Below are positions 44,509 through 53,203 of a stretch of 64,000 bases of DNA, piece by piece (within the stretch, counting starts at the first letter, position 1; each line of letters starts with the position of its first letter). A program made the translations under genes and the position numbers. The notes under the pieces were generated by a model, which was not told where the DNA came from, did not search any database, and saw nothing but the letters and a program-made list of their open reading frames with translations. Source of the stretch: Methylobacterium sp. J-078 (lineage in GTDB: Bacteria > Pseudomonadota > Alphaproteobacteria > Rhizobiales > Beijerinckiaceae); NCBI RefSeq assembly GCF_022829285.1, contig NZ_JAKSYI010000120.1, forward strand, positions 238,239 to 302,238, in the 5' to 3' direction.

Positions 44509-45213
44509 ATGATCGATCTCTATTACTGGCCGACGCCGAACGGCCACAAGGTGACGATGCTCCTCGAAGAGGCGGGCCTCGACTACGCGATCAAGCCCGT
44601 GAACATCGGCAAGGGCGACCAGTTCAAGCCGGACTTCCTGGCGATCGCCCCCAACAACCGCATGCCAGCGATCGTCGACCATGCCCCGGCCGGCGGCGGA
44701 GCCCCGGTCTCGCTGTTCGAATCCGGCGCGATCCTCCTCTACCTCGCCGAGAAAACCGGGCGCTTCATCGCCCAGGACCTGGCCGGCCGCGCCGAGGTGC
44801 TGCAATGGCTGTTCTGGCAGATGGGCGGCCTCGGGCCCATGCTCGGCCAGAACCATCACTTCACCCAGTATGCGCCGGAGAAGGTGCCGTACGCCATCGA
44901 CCGCTACGTCAAGGAGACGAACCGGCTCTACGGCGTCCTCGACCGGCGCCTCGTCGACCGGCCCTACGTCGCCGGCGCGGATTACTCGATCGCCGACATG
45001 GCCTGCTATCCGTGGATCGTGCCGTACGAGAAGCAGGGCCAGCGGCTCGAGGATTTCCCGAACCTCCAGCGCTGGTTCCACGCCATCGCCGAGCGCCCCG
45101 GCACGAAGGCGGCCTATGCCCGCGCCCCGGAGGTCAACCCGGATTTCGGGAAGACCATGAGCGAGGATGCCAAGAAGGTCATGTTCGGCCAGACCGCCGC
45201 GACGCGGGGCTGA
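44509..45213 (+). CDS. Glutathione S-transferase family protein (YfcG/Nu-type)
   Basis: About 234 residues. The thioredoxin-like N-domain includes MIDLYYWPTPNGHKVTMLLE, the YfcG-type 'T-x-N' start, with NNRMPAIVDH and the cis-Pro and SLFESGAILLYLAEKTGRF binding glutathione. The helical C-domain has NRLYGVLDRRLVDRPYVAGA with DYSIADMACYPW. E. coli YfcG is a disulfide-bond oxidoreductase using GSH. I chose ATG 44509 (CGGAGAA upstream); ATG 44476 would add 11 residues. It converges with the MBL-fold gene, with stops 5 bp apart. Confidence 0.93.
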   Translation: MIDLYYWPTPNGHKVTMLLEEAGLDYAIKPVNIGKGDQFKPDFLAIAPNNRMPAIVDHAPAGGGAPVSLFESGAILLYLAEKTGRFIAQDLAGRAEVLQWLFWQMGGLGPMLGQNHHFTQYAPEKVPYAIDRYVKETNRLYGVLDRRLVDRPYVAGADYSIADMACYPWIVPYEKQGQRLEDFPNLQRWFHAIAERPGTKAAYARAPEVNPDFGKTMSEDAKKVMFGQTAATRG

Positions 45214-45218
45214 ACCCC

Positions 45219-46148
45219 TCAGCGCTTCAGGGTGTCGAGGGGCACCGGGGCGGCGTGCGGGCGGGTCGCCAGCATGCCGTCGATCAGCGCCAGCACCTCG
45301 GCCCGGCCGCAATTGGCGGCCGGTTCGAAGGGCGTCCAGGTCTGGGTGAAGTCGAGCTGGTCGAAGACGTCGCGGTAGCGCCGCAGTTCGTTCGTGGTCA
45401 GCGGCACCCCACGCACGAAGGCCTTGTGGGCCGAGATGGTCAGCGCCCGCCGAAAATCCCCCGGGTCGAGTTCGAACTTGAGGGCGTCGCCGCAGAACAG
45501 GATTTTTCGCGACCGGTCGAACAGGACGGCATGCCCGTCGAAGTGGCCGGCGGTGCGGTGCAGTTCGAGGCCGGGCAGGGGTTCCAGGAAATCGTCGTAG
45601 GGCCAAGAGACCTGCAGGGCAGCACTCCAGGTGAAGTCGGCCGCGGGCAAGCAGAGCTCCGGGTCGAAACGGTCCTGCAGCTGCACGAGGGCGCCGTAGG
45701 CATGCGGGTGCGAGGCGGAGAGGACCTGCATCCCGCCGAGGCCGGCGATGTGCTGGAGCGCCGCCTCGCTGAAGACCGGGCAAGCCTCGAAGCCCATGTT
45801 CCCGGCAGGCGTCTGGATCAGGTAGGCGCTCGGGCCGATGCCCGAGACGGGATCGTTCCAGAACCGCCAGATTCCGGGCTCCAGTTCCTCCCAGTGGCAG
45901 GGAAAGCGCGCCTGTGCCTCGCGCTCGGTCCAGAACTGCCAGCCCTTCTGCGGCACTACGTGGCGGGCGTCGAGGCACATCGGGCAGGCGGCGGGGGGCT
46001 CGAAATGGCGCTGCCAGAAGCCGCAATTGTCACAGGTGTAGGCGGGCAGGTCGAGGGCGCCGGCGAAGGGCAGGTATCCGGGAGACACTGGGCGTTGCTC
46101 GCGTTGGCGGCGTCGGCCGCGGGTAGCCTCGGACTGAGGCGAGCGCAT
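45219..46148 (-). CDS. Zinc-ribbon plus MBL-fold metallo-hydrolase-like protein
   Basis: About 309 residues. The N-terminal part has a zinc-ribbon/rubredoxin-like knuckle pair YTCDNCGFWQRHFEPPAACP MC (CxxC...CxxC). A metallo-beta-lactamase fold follows: SAYLIQTPAGNMGFEACPVF, SASHPHAYGAL, HRTAGHFDGHAVLF and KILFCGDALKFELDP. The canonical HxHxDH is degenerate: HPH is kept, but the next Asp-His is Tyr-Gly. The third His (GHFDGH) and the bridging Asp (GDA) are present. It might be a one-metal enzyme or use the ribbon for electron or metal transfer. ATG 46148 is divergent from the GT4 gene. Confidence 0.78.
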   Translation of the reverse strand: MRSPQSEATRGRRRQREQRPVSPGYLPFAGALDLPAYTCDNCGFWQRHFEPPAACPMCLDARHVVPQKGWQFWTEREAQARFPCHWEELEPGIWRFWNDPVSGIGPSAYLIQTPAGNMGFEACPVFSEAALQHIAGLGGMQVLSASHPHAYGALVQLQDRFDPELCLPAADFTWSAALQVSWPYDDFLEPLPGLELHRTAGHFDGHAVLFDRSRKILFCGDALKFELDPGDFRRALTISAHKAFVRGVPLTTNELRRYRDVFDQLDFTQTWTPFEPAANCGRAEVLALIDGMLATRPHAAPVPLDTLKR

Positions 46149-46206
46149 ATAGGCGCGGGGCGCCTGCCGGCCATACGGCCGCGCCCCTGAACGAACCCGG
46201 AGGATC

Positions 46207-47511
46207 ATGCCCGTCCCGAGCCTCGCCTTCGACCTGACCCGGCTGATCACCCGCCTGCGGCATGCCAGCCCGAGCGGGATCGACCGGGTCGATCTCGCCT
46301 ATGCCCGGCACGTCCTGGGCCAGGACGGAGACCGGTTCGGCTTCGTCTCCACGGCCCTCGGGCCCCGGGTGCTCGCGCGGGCGGAGGCGGTCGCGATCGT
46401 CGAGGCCGTGGCGGCCGGCTGGGTCGAGGATCGCGACGCGACACAGGATCCGGTCTATCGGCGCCTGGCGGCGGCCCTCGGGTCGGAACCGGAGCCCGGC
46501 GCGCCGCCGGCCGGCCCCGATCGCGGCCGCGTCGGGGATCGGCGGCGGGTGCAGGCCCGGACCGCGGCCACGACCCTGCGCGCGCGCGGCCCCGAGATCC
46601 TGCCGCACGGCACGGTCTACCTGCACACCTCGCACCTGCGCCTCGACAAGCCCGGCCGCTTCGACTGGCTCTACGACCGCCGCGACATCCGCCCCGTCTT
46701 CTTCGTCCACGACCTGATCCCGATCGACTACCCGGAATACGGGCGCCCGGGCGAGGCGGAGCGCCACCGTATCCGCATGGAGACGATCGCGCGCCACGCC
46801 GCGCACGTGCTGGTCAATTCCGCGGATGTCGGCGCGCGCTTCCTCGCGTTCTGCGCGGCGAACGGCCTCCCGGCGAGGCCCGTGAGCGTGGCGCTGCTGG
46901 GCGTGGAACCGGTCTTCCGTCCCCCCGGGGAAGGGCCCGCCTTCATGCCGCGCAAACCCACCTTCGTCGTCTGCGGCACGATCGAGCCGCGCAAGAACCA
47001 CCTCGCGCTCCTCAATCTCTGGCGCGATCTGGCGTCGCGGCACGGGTCCGCCACGCCCCGCCTCGTCCTCGTCGGCCGGCGCGGCTGGGAAGCCGAGAAC
47101 GTCATCGACATGCTGGAGCGCTGCCCCGCCATACACGCGCATGTGAGCGAGGTGAGCGGCCTGTCGAGCCATGGCCTCGCAGCTCTGCTGCGCTCGGCCA
47201 CCGCCCTGCTGATGCCCTCCTTCGCGGAAGGCTACGGCCTGCCCGTGATCGAGGCCGCCGCGTCCGGTCTTCCCGTCGTCGCTTCCGACCTCGCGGTCCA
47301 CCGGGAGATCGGCGCGACCTTCGCCCATTTCCTCGATCCCCTCGACGGGCCGGGCTGGCGCCGGGCGGTGGAGGACCTCGCGGAACCCTGCTCCGCCCTT
47401 CGCCAGGCACTCAAGGGGCGGCTGACCGGCCACGAGGTCCCGAGCTGGACGAATCACTTCGCGACGGTTGACATGGCCCTGCAACGGGCACGTTGTGCCG
47501 CTGACGCCTGA
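46207..47511 (+). CDS. GT4-family glycosyltransferase
   Basis: 434 residues. The N-terminal domain includes LAFDLTRLITRLRHASPSGI DRVDL and FFVHDLIPIDYPEY, typical of mannosyltransferase-B-like GT4 enzymes. The C-terminal domain has FVVCGTIEPRKNHLALLNLW, RLVLVGRRGWEAENV and the E-x7-E type donor site FAEGYGLPVIEAAASGLPVV. It is cytoplasmic. There is no adjacent export or polymer cluster, so the product is unknown. A rhodanese gene follows after 64 bp. Confidence 0.9.
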   Translation: MPVPSLAFDLTRLITRLRHASPSGIDRVDLAYARHVLGQDGDRFGFVSTALGPRVLARAEAVAIVEAVAAGWVEDRDATQDPVYRRLAAALGSEPEPGAPPAGPDRGRVGDRRRVQARTAATTLRARGPEILPHGTVYLHTSHLRLDKPGRFDWLYDRRDIRPVFFVHDLIPIDYPEYGRPGEAERHRIRMETIARHAAHVLVNSADVGARFLAFCAANGLPARPVSVALLGVEPVFRPPGEGPAFMPRKPTFVVCGTIEPRKNHLALLNLWRDLASRHGSATPRLVLVGRRGWEAENVIDMLERCPAIHAHVSEVSGLSSHGLAALLRSATALLMPSFAEGYGLPVIEAAASGLPVVASDLAVHREIGATFAHFLDPLDGPGWRRAVEDLAEPCSALRQALKGRLTGHEVPSWTNHFATVDMALQRARCAADA

Positions 47512-47575
47512 CGATTATGAATAAGCGTCAGCGTCGTGCCGCCCGTCCGGCAGATCGCGCGTGGAGAATCCGTAC

Positions 47576-47899
47576 ATGAAGGTTGTTGGCCTCGACCGGG
47601 ATACGATCAAGGCCGGCCTCGCCGACCGCTCGTTGCTGGTGATCGACGTGCGCGAGCCCCATGAATTCGCGCAAGGGCACATCCCCGGCGCGGTCCCGCA
47701 TCCGCTCTCCACCTTCGACACCGGCGCGGTCGCCGAGCTGATCGCGCGGGACGGCCGCCGGCCCGTCTTCTCCTGCATGTCCGGCGTCCGCTCCGTCCAT
47801 GCCCTGGCGGCCGCCCAGAATGCCGGGCTGCCGATCGAGGAGCATTACGCGGGCGGCTTCAAGGACTGGGCCGGCTCCGGCGAGCCCGTCGAAAACTGA
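47576..47899 (+). CDS. Single-domain rhodanese-like protein
   Basis: 107 residues. LLVIDVREPHEFAQGHIPGA is the CH2A motif, and the active-site loop is FSCMSGVRS with catalytic Cys and the CxxGxR shape. It probably transfers sulfane sulfur (thiosulfate:cyanide sulfurtransferase type). ATG 47576 has GGAGAA 7 nt upstream; GTG 47561 is an in-frame alternative. Confidence 0.92.
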   Translation: MKVVGLDRDTIKAGLADRSLLVIDVREPHEFAQGHIPGAVPHPLSTFDTGAVAELIARDGRRPVFSCMSGVRSVHALAAAQNAGLPIEEHYAGGFKDWAGSGEPVEN

Positions 47900-47996
47900 A
47901 TGCCCATAAATTCCGACGCTCACGTGGACCATGTGTGGCAGCGCACGACATGCCGCGGCGCGGACCTCTAGCTGGCGCATCGTAGGGAATAACCAT

Positions 47997-49139
47997 ATGC
48001 GTATGCGCTCGACATTGAACGTCCTTCCAGCCCTCGTCGTGGTGGCAGCGCTGTTCGCGTCTCCCGTCCTGGCTCAGGCGCCCGGCGGGCCTCCGCCGAA
48101 GGTCACCACCGCCAAGCCGGTGGTCCGCGAGATCGTCGAGACCGACACCTATACGGGCCGTTTCGACCCGGTCGACATCGTCGATGTGCGCGCCCGCGTC
48201 ACCGGCTACCTCGAGAAGCTGAACTTCACGGACGGCGCCACGGTGAAGAAGGGCGACCTGCTCTTCGTCATCGACCGGCGGCCCTACAAGGCGGCCCTCG
48301 ACCAGGCGCAGGCGGCCCTGGTTTCCGCCAAGGCCCGCCTGAACTTCTCGCAGACCGACCTCGACCGCGCCCAGACGCTGAGCAAGTCGGGCAACATCTC
48401 CGAGCAGGTCACCGACCAGCGCCGGCAGGCCTCGCAGACCGCGCAGGCCGATGTCGACAGCGCCGACGCGCAGCTGCGCCAGGCGCAGCTGAACTACGAC
48501 TTCACCGAGGTGAAGGCCCCGATCTCCGGCCGCATCAGCCGGCGCCTGGTCACCGAGGGCAACATCGTCATCACCGACCAGACCCTGCTGACGACGATCG
48601 TCTCCCTGGATCCGATCTACTTCGGCTTCACCGTCGATGAGCGCTCGTTCCTGAAGTACCAGGGCAGCCTCGGCATCGGCATGGGCGAGACGCAGAAGGG
48701 CAAGGGGGTCCCGATCCGGATCGCGCTCACCGGCGAGGCCAAGCCCACCCGCAAGGGCACCCTCGACTTCGTGGACAACCGGGTCGACAACGCCACCGGC
48801 ACGGTGCTGCTGCGCGCCACGGTGGAGAACCCCGACGGGTTCATCAAACCCGGCCTGTTCGGCGTCGTCGCGCTGCCGGCCACCAAGCCCTACCAGGGCA
48901 TATTGCTGCCCGACGAGGCGGTTTCGGCCAACCAGGACAAGCGCATCGTCTACGTCGTGGCCGACGACGGCACGGTGGCGCTGCGCGAGGTCAAGCTCGG
49001 CCCGAAGGTCGACGGCTACCGGGTCATCCGCGAGGGCCTGAAGGGCGACGAGAACGTGGTGGTGAACGGCGTCAGCCGCGTACGCCCCGGCGCGAAGGTG
49101 ACGGCGGAAGCCTCGACCCTGCCGCCCAGCAAGACCTGA
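47997..49139 (+). CDS. RND efflux periplasmic adaptor (MFP), pump 1
   Basis: About 380 residues. Signal peptide LPALVVVAALFASPVLAQA, no lipobox. Lipoyl halves VRARVTGYLEKLNFTDGATV KKGDLLFVID and FTEVKAPISGRISRRLVTEG flank a coiled-coil hairpin (DQAQAALVSAKARLNFSQTD ...). A beta-barrel and membrane-proximal domain follow. It links the inner-membrane RND permease encoded 126 bp downstream to an outer-membrane channel, which is not encoded here. ATG 47997 has AGGGAA upstream. Confidence 0.94.
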   Translation: MRMRSTLNVLPALVVVAALFASPVLAQAPGGPPPKVTTAKPVVREIVETDTYTGRFDPVDIVDVRARVTGYLEKLNFTDGATVKKGDLLFVIDRRPYKAALDQAQAALVSAKARLNFSQTDLDRAQTLSKSGNISEQVTDQRRQASQTAQADVDSADAQLRQAQLNYDFTEVKAPISGRISRRLVTEGNIVITDQTLLTTIVSLDPIYFGFTVDERSFLKYQGSLGIGMGETQKGKGVPIRIALTGEAKPTRKGTLDFVDNRVDNATGTVLLRATVENPDGFIKPGLFGVVALPATKPYQGILLPDEAVSANQDKRIVYVVADDGTVALREVKLGPKVDGYRVIREGLKGDENVVVNGVSRVRPGAKVTAEASTLPPSKT

Positions 49140-49265
49140 CCCGGTCCTGAGACGAGACACCCCCGGCCGATCGCGGGCGGGGAGCGGCGATAGAGACCGC
49201 GGACGAAGAAACGGTGCCGCCTCGGACCCGCGCATGCGGGCCGCGCGCGGCGAGAGGTTCAAGCG

Positions 49266-52200
49266 ATGCGTTTTGCCCACTTCTTCGTCGATCGACCGAT
49301 CTTCGCGTCGGTCACGTCGATCGTCTTCCTCATCCTCGGCTACGTCGCCTACCTGTCCCTGCCGGTGGCGCAGTACCCCGAGATCGTGCCGCCGACCGTG
49401 ACGGTGCGCGCGAGCTTCCCCGGCGCCAACGCCGAGACGGTGGCGGCCACCATCGCGACGCCGATCGAGCAGGAGGTCAACGGCGTCGACAACATGCTCT
49501 ACATGACGTCGTTGTCGACCAACGACGGCAACATGCTGCTCACCGTGACCTTCAAGGTCGGCACCAATCTCGATATCGCCAACGTCCTCGTACAGAACCG
49601 CCTCTCGGTGGCCCAGCCGCGCCTGCCGCCGGACGTGCGCAACCTCGGCGTCACCGTGCGCAAGGCTTCGCCGGACCTGATGCTGGTGGTGCACCTGCTC
49701 TCGCCGAAGAAGACCTACGACCAGAACTACCTCGCCAACTACATCTACCTGAATATCCGCGACGAACTCCTGCGCCTCGACGGCGTCGGCGACATCACCA
49801 TCTTCGGCGGCAACGAGTACGCCGAGCGCGTCTGGCTCGACCCGAACAAGCTCGCCGCCTACGGGCTGACCACCTCCGACGTCATCTCGTCCCTGTCCGA
49901 GCAGAACGTGCAGGTGGCGGCCGGCGCCCTGAACTCGCCGCCGGCCGCGACGGGTCAGGCCTTCCAGCTCATCGTGCAGTCGCAGGGCCGCTTCCAGAGC
50001 CCCGAGGAATTCGCCGACGTCATCGTGAAGGCCTCGGACGGGCGCCTCGTGCGGGTCAAGGACGTCGCCCGCGTCGAGATGGGCCAGAAGGACTACACGA
50101 CGAACTCGTTCCTCAACGACACGCCCGCCATCGGCATCGGCGCCTTCCAGCGCCCGGGCACCAACGCCCTCGACGCCGCCGCGTCGGTGCGCAAGGTGAT
50201 GGACAACCTCAAGAAGAACTTCCCGCCCGACATCGAGTACCGCATCGCCTACAACCCGACCGAGTTCATCGAGGAATCGATCCAAGAGGTCTACAAGACC
50301 CTGTTCGAGGCCGTCGGCCTCGTGGTCATCGTGGTGCTGGTCTTCCTCCAGAGCTGGCGCACCGCGCTCATCCCGGTGATCGCGATTCCGGTGTCGCTGG
50401 TCGGCACCTTCGCGGCCATGTCGGCCTTCGGGTTCTCGCTCAACAACCTGACCCTGTTCGGGCTCGTGCTCGCCATCGGCATCGTGGTCGACGACGCCAT
50501 CGTGGTGGTGGAGAACGTCGAGCGCAACATGGCCGAGGGCCTCTCCCCCGGCGACGCCGCGCACAAGACCATGGACGAGGTCGGCGGCGCTGTCATCGCC
50601 ATCGCGCTGGTGCTCTCGGCGGTGTTCATCCCCACCGCCTTCATCCCCGGCATTACCGGCCAGTTCTACAAGCAGTTCGCGCTCACCATCGCGGCCTCGA
50701 CCATCATCTCGATGTTCAACTCGCTGACGCTGTCGCCGGCGCTCTGCAAGCTGCTCCTCAAGCCCCACCACGCGCACGCCAAGCCGAAGTTCTTCCTCTT
50801 CCGCTTCGTCGCCTGGCTCGCCGACATGTTCAACAAGGGCTTCGACTGGCTCTCGAACACCTATGGGCGGATCATCTACGGCCTGACCAACTACGCGGTC
50901 GGGCTGATCGCGATGCTGCTCGTCTATGCCGGCGTCATCGCCGCCACCCTCCACCTCGTCCAGACGACGCCCACGGGCTTCATCCCGGACCAGGACCAGG
51001 GCTACCTCATCGGCGTGGTGCAGCTGCCCTCCGGCGCCTCCCTCGACCGCACCACGGAGGTGGTGAACCGGGCCGCGGCGCTCGCCCGCAAGATCGACGG
51101 TGTCACGAACACCGTCATCATCGCGGGCTTCGACGGCGCGACCTTCACCAACACCACCAACTCGGGCGTGATGTTCATCACCCTGGCCGGCGCCAAGGAG
51201 CGCGCGGTCCACGGACGCAGCGCGGCCGTCATCACCGGCGACGTGATCAAGGCCACCGCCGACATCCAGGAAGCCCGCGTCATCGTCATCCCGCCGCCGC
51301 CCGTGCGTGGCCTCGGCCAGGGCGGCGGCTTCAAGATGCAGATCGAGAGCCGGCAATCGTCGGCCATCGGCCCGCTGCTCGGTGCCGTCGGCGAGGTGCT
51401 GGGCAAGGCCAACCAGAGCAACGACGTGCAGCGGGTGTTCACCACCTTCGGCAACGACACGCCGCAGCTCTACCTCGACATCGACCGCACCGTGGCGCGC
51501 ATGCTCAACGTGCCGCTGGCCAACGTCTTCTCGACGGTGCAGACGGCGCTCGGCGGCGCCTACGTCAACGACTTCAACACGCTGGGCCGCATCTACCAGG
51601 TCCGCGTGCAGGGCGACGCGCAGTTCCGCGTCTCGAAGCAGGACATCGAGCAGTTGAAGGTCCGCTCCTCCACCGGCGCCCTGGTGCCGATGGGGACCCT
51701 CGCCACGATCCGCGAGATCACCGGCCCGCAGATCGTCCAGCGCTTCAACCTGTACTATTCGGTGCCGGTCCAGGGCACGGCGAAGCCCGGCATCTCCACC
51801 GGTCAGGCGCTGGATGCCATGGAGGCCATCGCCAAGGACGCTCTGCCGGACGGCTACGCCTACGATTGGACCGAGATCGCGTTCCAGCAGAAGGCGGCGG
51901 GCAACACCGCGATCTACGTCTTCGCGCTGGGCGTGCTTCTCGTCTTCCTCGTGCTCGCCGCGCAGTACGAATCCTGGGCGCTGCCGCTCGCGATCCTGCT
52001 GGTGGTCCCCACCGGCGTGCTCGCGGCGCTGTTCGGCGTGCAGTTGCGAGGCCAGGACAACAACATCCTGACCCAGATCGGCCTGATCGTGCTCATCGGT
52101 CTGGCAGCCAAGAACGCCATCCTGATCGTGGAGTTCGCGCACCAGTTGGAGGAAACCGAACGGAAGGGCCCCGTGGCCGCCGCCGTCGAGGCCTGCCGCC

Positions 52201-52478
52201 TGCGCCTGCGCCCGATCCTGATGACGGCCTTCGCCTTCATCCTCGGCACGGTGCCCCTGGTGATCGCCACCGGCCCCGGCGCCGAGATGCGCCAGGCGCT
52301 CGGCACCGCCGTCTGCTTCGGCATGATCGGCGCCACGGTGTTCGGCCTCTTCCTCACCCCGGTCTTCTACGTGGTGATCCGGAACTTCCTGATCTGGCTC
52401 GCCAAGAAACGCGGCAAGGACCCGCACAACACGACGCCGGACAAGCACGACCCGCACGCGGCGCCTTCGCACGCGTGA
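49266..52478 (+). CDS. RND efflux permease, HAE1 family (AcrB-like), pump 1
   Basis: 1070 residues, 12 membrane helices and two large periplasmic domains. The N-terminus MRFAHFFVDRPIFASVTSIV is typical. Proton-relay residues are present: GIVVDDAIVVVENV (the Asp pair of helix 4) and LAAKNAILIVEFAHQL (Lys of helix 10). GFIPDQDQGYLIGVVQLPSG begins the second half. It belongs with the upstream adaptor. Substrates cannot be read from sequence. A perfect terminator hairpin follows. The gene has a very long open antisense frame, a GC-rich artefact. Confidence 0.96.
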   Translation: MRFAHFFVDRPIFASVTSIVFLILGYVAYLSLPVAQYPEIVPPTVTVRASFPGANAETVAATIATPIEQEVNGVDNMLYMTSLSTNDGNMLLTVTFKVGTNLDIANVLVQNRLSVAQPRLPPDVRNLGVTVRKASPDLMLVVHLLSPKKTYDQNYLANYIYLNIRDELLRLDGVGDITIFGGNEYAERVWLDPNKLAAYGLTTSDVISSLSEQNVQVAAGALNSPPAATGQAFQLIVQSQGRFQSPEEFADVIVKASDGRLVRVKDVARVEMGQKDYTTNSFLNDTPAIGIGAFQRPGTNALDAAASVRKVMDNLKKNFPPDIEYRIAYNPTEFIEESIQEVYKTLFEAVGLVVIVVLVFLQSWRTALIPVIAIPVSLVGTFAAMSAFGFSLNNLTLFGLVLAIGIVVDDAIVVVENVERNMAEGLSPGDAAHKTMDEVGGAVIAIALVLSAVFIPTAFIPGITGQFYKQFALTIAASTIISMFNSLTLSPALCKLLLKPHHAHAKPKFFLFRFVAWLADMFNKGFDWLSNTYGRIIYGLTNYAVGLIAMLLVYAGVIAATLHLVQTTPTGFIPDQDQGYLIGVVQLPSGASLDRTTEVVNRAAALARKIDGVTNTVIIAGFDGATFTNTTNSGVMFITLAGAKERAVHGRSAAVITGDVIKATADIQEARVIVIPPPPVRGLGQGGGFKMQIESRQSSAIGPLLGAVGEVLGKANQSNDVQRVFTTFGNDTPQLYLDIDRTVARMLNVPLANVFSTVQTALGGAYVNDFNTLGRIYQVRVQGDAQFRVSKQDIEQLKVRSSTGALVPMGTLATIREITGPQIVQRFNLYYSVPVQGTAKPGISTGQALDAMEAIAKDALPDGYAYDWTEIAFQQKAAGNTAIYVFALGVLLVFLVLAAQYESWALPLAILLVVPTGVLAALFGVQLRGQDNNILTQIGLIVLIGLAAKNAILIVEFAHQLEETERKGPVAAAVEACRLRLRPILMTAFAFILGTVPLVIATGPGAEMRQALGTAVCFGMIGATVFGLFLTPVFYVVIRNFLIWLAKKRGKDPHNTTPDKHDPHAAPSHA

Positions 52479-52487
52479 ACGCCCCGA

Positions 52488-52517
52488 GCCCGGATGCGGA
52501 TCACCGCATCCGGGCTT
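52488..52517 (+). terminator. Strong hairpin after RND permease 1
   Basis: GCCCGGATGCGG (52488-52499) pairs perfectly over 12 bp with CCGCATCCGGGC (52504-52515) around ATCA, then TTCG. The T-run is short, but the stem lies 10 nt past the stop of the adaptor-permease operon. It could also serve the convergent stressosome operon from the other side. Confidence 0.7.
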
Positions 52518-52681
52518 CGCATTGGTGGCCTCTGGTTCGGGTCAGGTCGATCCTGCGCGTACAGCGCGCGGTTTTCATCGCCTGGACGCCAGGAGCGCGC
52601 AGCCTCGCGAAACGACGGCTTGGACCTTTCGCTCATTGTTTGGAGCCGGCTCGGACGACCGATAGGCCTACAGGAACGCCC

Positions 52682-53203
52682 TCAGGACAATCCGTTCGCG
52701 ACGATGGTCCGGCGCATGTCGAGCTGCGTCATGACCAACCCCGCGAGGGCCTGCAGGCATTCGCGCTGCTCTTCGGTCAGCCCGTCGGGACGCGGCTCGG
52801 TGTCGATGACGCAGAGCGATCCGAGGCCGTGTCCGTTCGAGGCGATGAGGGGGGCTCCGGCGTAGAAGCGGATGTGCGGTGCACCGGCGACCAGCGGATT
52901 GGCCCGGGTGCGGGCATCGCGGGTGAGGTCGGGGATCACGAGCATGTCGCGCCTGCCCAGGACGTGCCGGCAGACCGAAGCATCGAGATCCGTCCCGCGA
53001 TCGGCGAATCCGGAGCGCGCCTTGAACCATTGGCGTCCCTCGCCGACCAGGCTCACCAGCGCCACGGGCGCCGCGCAGACGGCGCGCGCCAGCAGGACGA
53101 TGCCGTCGAAGCCGGGTTCGGGCGGTGTGTCGAGGATGGCGTACCCGCCGAGCGTGGAGAGCCGCTCGGGATTCTCCGCGGCGGTCTCCGCGTACTGCGT
53201 CAT
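52682..53203 (-). CDS. GAF-domain protein, last gene of the stressosome operon
   Basis: 173 residues forming a single GAF domain: LSTLGGYAILDTPPEPGFDG, APVALVSLVGEGRQWFKARS, SVCRHVLGRRDMLVIPDLTR and FYAGAPLIASNGHGLGSLCV. It resembles the GAF module of the HWE kinase at 24697. ATG 53203 overlaps the stop of the hybrid kinase (ATGA), so it is translationally coupled. A sensory or ligand-binding input to that kinase is inferred. Confidence 0.87.
   Translation of the reverse strand: MTQYAETAAENPERLSTLGGYAILDTPPEPGFDGIVLLARAVCAAPVALVSLVGEGRQWFKARSGFADRGTDLDASVCRHVLGRRDMLVIPDLTRDARTRANPLVAGAPHIRFYAGAPLIASNGHGLGSLCVIDTEPRPDGLTEEQRECLQALAGLVMTQLDMRRTIVANGLS

Noticed and set aside
47859..52472. A 1537-codon open frame on the minus strand across the RND permease and adaptor
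   Set aside because: It is antisense to two unmistakable genes and consists of Arg/Asp/His/Val-rich sequence typical of the complement of GC-rich coding DNA, with no domain pattern.
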